Below are positions 55,141-64,000 of a stretch of DNA of 64,000 nt, one piece after another; positions within the stretch are counted from its first letter, which is position 1, and each line of letters begins with the position of its first letter. The translations under genes and the position numbers were made by a program. The notes below the pieces were generated by a model. The model ran no database searches. It was not told the origin of the DNA and saw nothing but the letters and a program-made list of their open reading frames with translations. Source of the stretch: Brachyhypopomus gauderio (lineage: Eukaryota; Chordata; Actinopteri; Gymnotiformes; Hypopomidae); NCBI RefSeq assembly GCF_052324685.1, contig NC_135213.1, positions 40,916,700 to 40,980,699 of the forward strand, given 5' to 3'.

Positions 55141-55736
55141 TGAGTCACTTGCTCATGTCTGATGTCTCTTTATCAAAGGCAACATCACACATGCACTTCA
55201 AAACGATTGACATTTCAGACAATCCAATGCATCTCCATATTCATATTAATCACACCATCTTGGTTAATGAAAAAAAAATAAATAAAGCACTCTGGTCCAT
55301 TTTAGTGGACTATTAAATTATCTGTGGTCTAGAGAGACCCATGGCTTTGTTTCTAATGCTGGCCTAATAGCTTTACTTTAAAACATACTATGGACGCCTT
55401 ACTGGAATTAATCTTCGAACAAATATTTTCTATAGATGTCCACAGAAAAAATAGACACTGGACCACATTAAAATACATATATAAAACCACATACAAAAGA
55501 AGACCTGCGGAAATATGGAGAAGAAACCGACACGTTGATTTAGTTAGAGAGCCCTGTTGAGATATTGTATTGCAGCAGTATGAGTTTATGCTATGATCAG
55601 ATCATCTTTGGTGTGGCCAGGTTTCAGAGAGTAACAGGTTGTTACTTGTGCTGGTCCTGTTGGGGTTTACACACAGGCTGATCAAAAAACCACCAAAACT
55701 CCATGAAGGAATGTGTGCATTTTTCATGTCAGCCAA
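55141..55736. other. region between the candidate small gene and the stk17b stop
   Basis: Contains AATAAA signals for the + strand at 55277 and 55281. The stk17b 3' UTR (minus strand) should cover part of this interval; a weak minus-strand signal AGTAAA lies near 55374. No other gene. Confidence 0.4.
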
Positions 55737-56938
55737 TCAGAGGCTGCTGTCCCGCCCTGCCTGCATGTCGTCCTCGAAGCGAAACTTCTTGGCGTGAGGA
55801 GATTCGAGAATGTTCTCTTTGTCTTCGAGGTCCTCAGGTGGGGCGGGGCACTTACTGCCCCCGCTGCGGGGGGTGCGCGGGGCGGCAGAGCTGGGCTCAG
55901 ACTGCTGCCACAGCCACGGGTGACTCAAGCAGTCGGCCGCACTGGGTCGGTCTCTGAAAAGAGGCGTGAAGACACCGTCACAAACGCAGCTCTGACCCGA
56001 GTGCAAAAGCAAACACTTTGGCGAGAATAAACAGCACAGCCAATGCGGTTCATGACTAGCTAACTGCTAGAAAAGCTTGTTCCGTTTCCTGTAGTACAGC
56101 ACTGTTAAATGTGAAGATAACACAGTCGTGCTAATGGTGCAACAATCTAACAATGTTGTTTATTTTTTTATCATATTTCCAGTTCAAGCAGAATGATCTT
56201 TTCAGGTCACTGCCTTAGAATCTCAGTGAAGAGTCAAGACGTTATCAGCTGCTCCAATCACAACCTCTAGAAATATTTCACCGAGACTACAATAGCAGTT
56301 CTCACACAAAAACAAAACTGGATGAATCTGCAAAAAACCTGTTACTGGTCACACACACACAAATTAAAAGCACAACATCCCATATATAGACTATCAGTGC
56401 ATTAGGGGACAGGTTCTGTGTGACTGCATACAAACTGCACAGCCTTGGACTATGGGGACAAAGTCACTCAGAAACGTTACAGTGATAAGGAAATGACAAA
56501 CATTTTGAAAGCTCTATAATGTAATATACCTCTGAGATTTATTGAGCTGTAAAAGTCTTCTTGTGAAGTTTGTTCTGTCCTCACTTCTAGGAAAATGAAC
56601 TGCACTATATATAATATTCTATGGGATCTAATATTGAGCCCTGTGTTGTAACAGTAAAATGGATTTCTGATAAACGCCTCTATCGTGTGGGTGAGAAGCC
56701 CCCATGTGATCATGTTCTACGTGGCGTCCGTGAAGGACAGGAGGAGGAACTTACTCTGGTGCTTTCACCAGCAACCTCTGGATGAAATGGACGGCGAGCT
56801 CAGACACCCTGGAGAAGGACTCACAACTGTAGTCCACGTTCACCTGGGAGACGTTCAGAAAGGTCTGCTGCTTATCCTCACCAGCGAAGGGGGATTCTCC
56901 CGTTACCAGCATGTAGGTGATTACTCCCACGCCCCTGT

Positions 56939-56986
<48 letters not shown>

Positions 56987-57376
56987 TGAAAGATGAAATC
57001 ACGTGTTAATGTGATTAACAACGCTACATTTTCCTCAAGATGACATTCCCAAACACCAATGAAAACCCTTTTAAAATATTCATCTCTTCAGTCACATGTT
57101 AAGGATTAAGTTCTAATTATTATTCTCTAAAACTAAATTGTAAACGTATCACGTGGGAATACCCAACGTTAACCTCCCTGTTTCAACATGTATGTCCTCC
57201 AGATCATGAACCCCTGACAGGAACCTGATTAAACCAAAACAAACCTGAACCTACCAGAGATCTGCAGCTGTGGTGATGGGGTCATAGTTCAGGATCTCTG
57301 GAGCTGGATTTGATGAACAAATTAGACTGGATTAAAGTACTGTCAGTATTAGCAAAAAATGTGTGTGTGTGTGTGT

Positions 57377-57416
<40 letters not shown>

Positions 57417-57995
57417 CTTCAACTTATATTATATATATATAGTGAGGAGGAAGAGGAGGAAGAGGAGGATGGAGAAGGAAGAACAACGACACGCATGAGG
57501 TTGAAGCTTCATCCTGGAACACCACCCACCTACATACTCAGGTGTCCCCAAGATTTCTCGTAACTCTCCAGCAGAGCCCAGCCGGCGTGCCAGGCCAAAG
57601 TCCACGATCTTAATGTCTCCCAGAGGGCTTAAACTCGTCAGCAGGATGTTCTGGGGCTGCAACAATCACATTCAATGGATGTTTACGGTTAGTCACAATC
57701 ACAACACTTCACAACGAATGGAAGTTCTGGTTAATTTCTGTCTTTGTGCTTTGTGGAGTAAACAGGTAACCAGTCGCAGGACAGTGTCGTGTGGGATCAG
57801 ATGGGGCCACCATAACAGACGAGCATCAGTGAGGCAGGTGCACACCTTCAGGTCCAGGTGGACCATACTGCTCTGGTGCAGAAGGTGGAGGCCCTCCAAC
57901 ATCTGTCGGACCAGACGGACGATCTGGCCCTCAGACAGCAGCTCATCAGACACACAGTGGTCGAATATTTCCCCACCTGCCGCACTGGAAGGAGA

Positions 57996-58037
<42 letters not shown>

Positions 58038-60341
58038 ATTAAATATATAAGCACTACTCAATAAATACAACTGTAAAACCTTGAGGAAAGCTACAAACGC
58101 ACTAGACTAAGAACGGTGCTTGCTGCACTGATTACTTCAAGTCTGAAATCAACAGCCTCTATATGGCAAAAGCAACCAGCTCAACTCTGGACACACTTAC
58201 TACTCCAGCAGGAGCACCATGTCGTGCTCCGTCTCGTAGGCCATGTGCAGGTTGATCACGCGCGGGTTGTTCCTGGCCGCCTCCAGCACTGCCATCTCAT
58301 GGACGACCTCTGACCTGCAGTCGCGACCCCGCCGCCGCTTCTTCACGAACTTCGCTGCAAACACTTTCCCCGTGACCTTCTCCACACACTTCTTCACCAC
58401 TGCAAATTTCCCCCTGAAAGAGGAACACGGGTCACCATCTGTGGCTCAACAGCTCCAAGACCTGCTCGTCCCGCATGAGCGTTCTGTGGGAGCTTTGGTG
58501 ACTTCCACAGTTTGTTTTTAGTTAAAATAATGTATTTCATGTTTCATCTCTGTTTGTGTGAGGCCTATCACATATAGAACAATAAATTCATGAGATAATG
58601 TTCACAACCATTCATCACCAAAACTAATTAGGTTCACATACAACACTTCTTTCTCTTTCATTATTAAATGGGCCCTCTGAAACGCTAGAAGAATCAAAAA
58701 GGGTCAAATGTGAAAGGAATTATTTAATCCAATTTTTTTTTTGCAGTTACAGTCTGACTCATTTGCATTCCTAAATGACTTTTTAATTGCACATAACTCA
58801 TGGAAAGGTATTACTGTACTAAGTAAATTATGACACAATGGTAACACTTCCTGTGTCTTTGGTACATTCCAGTCAGCTGAAATGATTATGACACAACAGT
58901 AGCACAGCAGCACTTCCTGTGTCTTTGGTACATTAGACTCCTCCTCCAGACCTTTCAGCTCATCCTGGTAGTACCCAGAACAGTTACAACACCATTAACT
59001 TTTATGTACCACACATACATTACAGGCTAATAAAATACAGTGCTGCCCTGCCACTTGTTTGTGTACTGCACCAGTGAAAGTTTTATATCAGGTACTCAGT
59101 GCAAAGGCAAACATCCACACCCCAAGTACAATTATTCAAAAGCATAATTCACTGTAACATGGCCGGGAGCTCAAATATCCTTGGGGCTGTGTCAAAGCAT
59201 TAAAAACACAGCCTAAAGAAGAACATCTAATTACAAGTTCACCGGTATGAGTTCTGCAAGCAAGGATGGACTGAACATCAAAGCTCACTGAGCCTCCTGA
59301 CACTTGTGTTTTCTTGTCTCTCAGATATTGTTGAGCACCGTATTTGCAAAAATGCAAACATTTCCATTTCCAAGCCAATATCATGAATGAATGTGCATGT
59401 GCATACAAAGCCCTTCAGACAACATGCTCACCACAGAACTTCCTCTGTGCTAGACACACAAATGCACACACACAACTCCACACATGCGCTGTAGTTGACA
59501 TACATAACAAAGACTACAAACATTTTCATTGAAAATAAACTGTAAAAAGAACCTCCTGTTTAAGGAAAGGATGACATCCACTTTAACAAAGATGTATAGA
59601 TCCTGTAGTCTACATATGGACTTAAAGCCTACAGTGTAGTGCAGGAAGTATTGGGTTCCTACTACCATTTCTCCTTGTGCAGTATTCTCACAGTTCTGAA
59701 ATATACTTCCCACTTTAATTTCCTTCCTTTGTACAACACACACACACACACAGTTAAAAACAACAGACTTAACAAGTATTTAGTTTCTCAAAGGATGTAG
59801 CAAACACAATGTATTCCACAGTACCTCACTAATTAGATCAAGTTTATTTTGTATTTAGCCCTTTTTTTGTTTGTTTGTTTTTACAAAGCTCAACTATCTA
59901 CCTGGTTTATAGCTATATAGTTCATTGTTCACACTAAATAATGTAGGCATCAGTCCGAATTAGACAGTGTAAATAAATGATCTATAAGTGTGAACAGAGC
60001 TCTGGGTTAAAGTTAAGCTTAGGCTTAAGGTTAGTCTTAGGGTTAGTAAATGTGACATGTGTTGTAAAAAGCGCTATATAAATAAATTTGACTTTGACTA
60101 AATGCTTCTCTTCAACGCAAACACGATAACTACACTTGTGTGTAAGAGCTGGTAGACCCCGCGTCCCGTGTGTGTGGTTCTGGGCTCTGTGAGTGTCCCG
60201 GTCCCGGGCGGACACGACCCACCTGCCGAGCTCGCCGGTGATGTCGAAGAGCGTGTGGAGGGGCTCGGTCAGCACCGGGGTCTGCACGTCCGTCAGCAGC
60301 ACCGCGGCTCCGCTCCGGCTGTCCTGTCGCCTCCGGGCCAT
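55737..60341 (-). CDS. stk17b: serine/threonine-protein kinase 17B (DRAK2, DAP-kinase family)
   Basis: Seven coding exons on the minus strand in transcript order: 60341-60223, 58413-58201, 57984-57846, 57656-57530, 57303-57255, 56934-56755, 55953-55737; 347 residues, all phases consistent. The N-terminus [11 protein letters not shown] matches the family MSRRR start. Kinase motifs in order: glycine loop GELGRGKFAVV, Lys61 in [11 protein letters not shown], the alpha-C Glu79 in HEMAVLE, the catalytic loop VHLDLKPQN (Asp155), DFG 176-178, APE 200-202, then [11 protein letters not shown] and [20 protein letters not shown]. The tail keeps DLEDKENI and KKFRFEDD, like human STK17B. Length is close to the human protein (372). 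DRAK2 is a pro-apoptotic, autophosphorylating kinase, known for tuning T-cell receptor signalling. Introns carry (CA)n tracts next to exons 3 and 6. The CpG-rich 5' end lies at 60220-60720. Confidence 0.96.
56941..56983 (-). repeat. (CA)n at the acceptor of stk17b exon 6
   Basis: On the transcribed strand this is (GU)n followed by GAGACAG and then exon 6. As in tmeff2, the dinucleotide repeat stands where a pyrimidine tract is expected. Confidence 0.95.
57361..57415. repeat. (GT)9(AC)18 self-complementary tract in an stk17b intron
   Basis: GT repeats run directly into AC repeats, so the sequence can fold on itself into a short hairpin and is a Z-DNA candidate. It lies between exons 4 and 5. 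Confidence 0.93.
57996..58034 (-). repeat. (CA)n near the acceptor of stk17b exon 3
   Basis: On the transcribed strand this is (GU)n followed by CTCTCCTTCCAG, so exon 3 has both a UG repeat and a pyrimidine tract. Confidence 0.95.
58414..60222 (-). other. stk17b first intron, with an L2-like tail
   Basis: Unique sequence. A duplicated segment (CACTTCCTGTGTCTTTGGTA) occurs at about 58846 and 58911. TTGTAAAAAGCGCTATATAA (60061-60080) followed by ATAAATTTGACTTTGAC resembles a fish L2-type LINE 3' end. No exon is seen. Confidence 0.5.
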
Positions 60342-60720
60342 GCGAATATCAGCGGAGAACCGGACCGAGACCGGGTTATCACGCCAACCGGCTCCCTCTA
60401 ACGAACACACCGCCCGCCACGTTTAATCCCGAACTTGTATCGCCGTAGATCGTTTGTTTTCACCGCATATTTAACGTCTTTCCGGATACAGACAGTTGAA
60501 AAACCGGCACCGCGTACCGGAGTCGCAGCGCTTCCGGACACGACCGACACCGCGGCGCGCTTCACGCTCCCGCCACTTGCCCAACTTCGGTTAGTCCGTG
60601 TAATCCGCCGACCACAGAAAAACCGACCGACCGACCCGGGTCACACCGACACCTTCGCGGGGTTCCGGGACGATGACGTCAACCGTGACCCGCGCTCGGT
60701 AAGAAACAAACAAACAAACA
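60342..60720 (-). promoter_or_regulatory. stk17b CpG-rich promoter with CRE
   Basis: The interval is very rich in CpG. It holds a full palindromic CRE, TGACGTCA, at 60674-60681, about 335 bp upstream of the ATG. A run of (AAAC)n begins at 60704. No TATA box is evident, which is usual for CpG-type promoters. Confidence 0.55.
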
Positions 60721-60728
60721 AACAAACG

Positions 60729-61430
60729 GAACCGCCGCGCCGGTGTTACACCAGATTCAGTGACCGTGAACTTTTGTGCGCTGTTTCACAGCTCTGTGAC
60801 CACAGGGGGCGCTGTTTCACAGTTCTGTGACCACAGGGGGCGCTGTTTCACAGCTCTGTGACCACAGGGGGCGCTGTTTCACAGCTCTGTGACCACAGGG
60901 GGCGCAGTTTCGCAGTTCTGTGACCACAGGGGGCGCTGTTTCACAGTTCTGTGCCCCTTTGGATAAAATGTTTAAATGTGGACTAATAAAATGTTGGGGT
61001 CCTTTTTTTCATTGATTTCTGTTATTGTGGAGTCACGGTGGACTATTTTTACCTGGAGATTCAGTGGCTGCCGTCAGAATTGGTGACCCCAGTTAAAAGG
61101 CTCACCTGTCCATCCCATTCATGATTATTTTTGTTGGCTGCAATGGTTAGGGGATGGTAAGTCTTCTTTAAGTACATTTATGTAATTAAGAGACGATATC
61201 TTTTGGCTCGCGAACACCAACAAAACGAGAAAATACGCGCATCAGCGTAGTTTACGTAGCGTTCGTAATGTGCTCGTGCCTGTGATCAGAAACTGTGAAA
61301 CAGCGCCCCCTGTGGTCACAGAACTGTGAAACAGCGCCCCCGGTGGTCACAAAACTCCACGGTCACTGAATCTGGTGTAACACCGGCGCGGCGGAACTGC
61401 AAGTGTGAAACAGCACACAACTCGGTTCAA
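60729..61430. repeat. inverted repeat containing a 31-bp CTCF-like array
   Basis: Five 31-bp units (60770-60960) contain CCACAGGGGGCGCTG at 60800, 60831, 60862, 60893 (variant ending GCAG) and 60924. The right side has the same unit in reverse at 61301-61315 and 61332-61346. Outside the units, CGCCGCGCCGGTGTTACACC near 60733 is matched by its complement near 61375, so the whole is an inverted repeat with a spacer of about 330 bp. The unit resembles a CTCF core but is one base short upstream of the G run. The spacer contains TTGGTGACCCC (61079-61089). Confidence 0.85.
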
Positions 61431-61753
61431 CTACTAAAGGTCCGAGAGTCTTTAAGGTGTATTTAGAGCCACATCAAGCGTTTCTGAAAAATTATAATTT
61501 CCCCAAAGTTACAATTTCTCCAATTATGTACAGGCCTATGATGTACAAATAAAACAATCAGCCGTGAGTTAAATAGAAGAAAAACCTTCGTCTGCTGTAA
61601 TTTAAAGCATAAACAAAAGTGTTAGAGAAAATCCAGCCAACAAGTGTCTTTGGACAAGTTTGATCCTATATTCCAGTTTAATTTAAATTTTAACTGTTAA
61701 ATAAAAGTTAAATTTATGATTACAAGTGATTTGTAATGTTCTACTTATGTGGG

Positions 61754-61932
61754 CAAACATGTTATTTTAATAAAGTAATCCTCATTCAAACATGTTATTT
61801 TAATAATCCCCATTCAAACATGTTATTTTAATAATCCTCATTAAAACATGTTGTTTTAATAATCCTCATTCAAACATGTTATTTTAATAATCCTCATTCA
61901 AACATGTTATTTTAATAAAGTAATCCCCATTC
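61754..61932. repeat. 28-bp AT-rich minisatellite
   Basis: Six or so units of CAAACATGTTATTTTAATAA followed by TCCTCATT; the first and last copies carry an extra AGTAA insertion. Confidence 0.93.
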
Positions 61933-64000
61933 TTGTGACATATATTCTGACCCATGGACTCATGGACTCTGATCCATAATATACTCTAGTCACTGAATAG
62001 CAGGACATGTGAAACAGTCAAAATATTAATTCACTCTGCATCACTTGTTTTTTGAAGATCCCATTCAAACTGAGATGAATTGAACTAATAACGTATTTAT
62101 ATATCTATTAATATTCCTGTAAGATTAACTTTCAAGTTCAAGTTCAACACCCATCAATGAGAAACTTGCTACTGGGGGAAAATCCCCTAGTGCTTGTATG
62201 CAGCTTTATGAAGTGAAACTACAGTAGGGGTTTTCTATGTTTTTTTCTCTATATTTGGAGGATAATCTGATTTCAGTTTATGGCATTTGAAAGGGACTTT
62301 TGAAGAGATGTTATTAGAGAAAATAACATAGGGAATTATTATTATTATTATTTTAACTCTCATTGCTGTTCAATGTCATCTTTAGTCTCCACTAACCATC
62401 TAAACCAAAAAGATTTTACAGTTTGCATACAAAAGACACAAAAAAGTGAAACTGTGCACACAAAAAGAGACTATTCTAGCATCCAAACCTTTGGTACATT
62501 CAGTGCAAAATATAATTTAAACATGAAACAAGACAAGCAACCATATAGTACAACTATATACAAAAATGGATGTGACTGAACCACAATCACACTTTCAGGT
62601 GCCCAAACTGTAGGTGAGTGCAGCTCTATCAGATTACACAGACGTTCACTATAATCTCAGCACAGATGAAACAGGGGGATATGAAAGTGTCTTTTTTCTT
62701 TAATTCCATAAGCCCATCCCATCCGTTGTTAACAGCAACTCCTCATGCAAATAAAGCTAATCTGCACTGCTGTTGTTTCACTAATTCCAGCATGCAATAT
62801 CAAGCTATGACACAACGCCACCTAAAGGTCAGACTTAGGTACTGCATTTAAGAGCCTGCATGCATTAGTTTAGCCATAAATCAGTTTATACAGAGAAAAT
62901 CAGCCTTGAGTTTTGGAACAAATTAAATCTTTTAGGTTCTATACTATAACCAAATATCCATTGATATGTCATGTGTGTGTATGTGTATGTGTGTGTGTAT
63001 GTGTCATGTGTGTGTGCATGTGCATGTGCATGTGTATGTGTGCAGGTTTGTTTATGATTATGAATTCATTATGTGGTTATCTTGAGAATCTTGAGAAATA
63101 ATCACAGTAATCTTGAGAAAATCTTGAGAAAATCAAAAGAAGATCCAGTGGTTTCTTAAAATGTCTGAACAGTGCTGAAGAGTGAGAACAGAGCATGAAA
63201 GAGTCTGAATTCTTATAACCAACAGTAACATTTACTCTTCTGTGCCTTCTAGTTATGTCATTACTTATTATGAAAACGCATTTGTTTTTGTCGTATTCTT
63301 TCAAATACCAGTAGTGGTGAACGATGAGTCGTTGTCCACCTGGAGACAAACTGAGGTAGTGTTATTGAACCCACTATTCCAGCCCTTCCTAGTGATCTCA
63401 GACCAAAACTAACAGATCCCTACAGATCTTCCATATGAAACTTTAGTAGATAAATATCCAAATAAATATTAGTGTAACAATATTGCGTATGGTTTTTCAT
63501 GTACTAAATCCCTACTACTACATATGCTAATAATCATTCTATGTAGTAATCCCCAACTATTACATGTAGTAACCTGTTTTACTACACACACAGTCCCTGT
63601 GTGGGGATAAGAACCCTCAGTTAACCACCAGAGGGCTCCAAACATCTGTTCTTGTTTATGTTCAAAACAGAATTGTCAGTTTTATTTTATTTTTCTTTGT
63701 TTTCCTCTTTTAAAGAGCTCTTAAGATTAATGTACAGATTTTCTACATGTCCCAGAACAGTTAGGTTTTAGAGCACGTTAATGAAACATCTTAGGTCAGA
63801 GCCAGGTTGTAGCTCATCCAGCTTGAAGCAGGATGATGGACCTGGAACATCTTGGAACATGTTCCTCTTCAACATCTCTAAAAGGCTCCTCACCCTTTCC
63901 GTTATGAGCCAGGGATTTACAAACGACGGTATTTGTAGTATGTTAACACTGATGTTAAAAAACATATCTGATGTTAAAAAAAAATTGTATCTTTATAAGA
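61933..64000. other. intergenic, no gene recognised
   Basis: AT-rich unique sequence with a TG tract at about 62969-63045 and a short TCTTGAGAAAA repeat at about 63080-63135. A CTCF-like motif with one mismatch (CCACCAGAGGGCTCC) is at 63625-63639. No reading frame with family likeness. Confidence 0.5.

Noticed and set aside
55713-56030. Plus-strand frames across the last stk17b exon
   Set aside because: The minus strand encodes the end of the kinase domain and the conserved tail with correct splice phase.

Overview
The window is a piece of a vertebrate nuclear genome, most likely a teleost fish. The genes are split by GT/AG introns, the encoded proteins are vertebrate families, and the repeats are fish-typical: a tRNA-derived SINE with the V-SINE type central domain, Tc1-like transposon relics, very long (CA)n tracts and many minisatellites. 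I cannot name the species. Six protein genes are supported by exon structure and protein similarity: tmeff2 (+, 3' half only), cavin2/SDPR (+), nabp1 (+), ftcdnl1 (-), a C2orf69 homologue (+) and stk17b (-). From memory, the human counterparts all lie in 2q32.3-q33.1, so this looks like a compacted conserved-synteny block.

Layout. 1-10.3 kb: intron sequence and the last five coding exons of tmeff2 (second follistatin/Kazal module, EGF module, transmembrane segment, short tail), embedded in CA/TG microsatellites. 10.3-14.8 kb: intergenic, with two Tc1 relics and a V-SINE. 14.8-31.2 kb: cavin2, two exons around a 14.6 kb intron that carries several large minisatellites. 31.2-38.3 kb: cavin2 3' UTR, a 2.1 kb foldback element with near-identical arms, a tRNA-Ser(CGA) gene and (TA)n tracts. 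38.3-42.7 kb: nabp1 and ftcdnl1, tail to tail. 43.9-45.7 kb: a minisatellite and a second large imperfect inverted repeat. 46.2-48.7 kb: the C2orf69 homologue. 48.7-54.5 kb: gene-poor repeats. 54.6-55.3 kb: a possible unrecognised two-exon mini-gene. 55.7-60.3 kb: stk17b, followed upstream by a CpG-rich promoter and an inverted repeat carrying CTCF-like motifs.

The genes do not form a pathway: tmeff2 encodes a membrane ligand/receptor-like protein, cavin2 a caveola coat protein, nabp1 a single-strand DNA-binding DNA-repair protein, ftcdnl1 a folate/formimino-transfer type enzyme, the C2orf69 homologue a mitochondrial hydrolase-like protein and stk17b a DAPK-family kinase. The most unusual material is the repeat architecture: complementary (TG)n and (AC)n tracts flanking a tmeff2 exon, a coding minisatellite that lengthens the cavin2 N-terminus, a 22-bp array with higher-order periodicity, two foldback elements and the CTCF-like inverted array next to stk17b.
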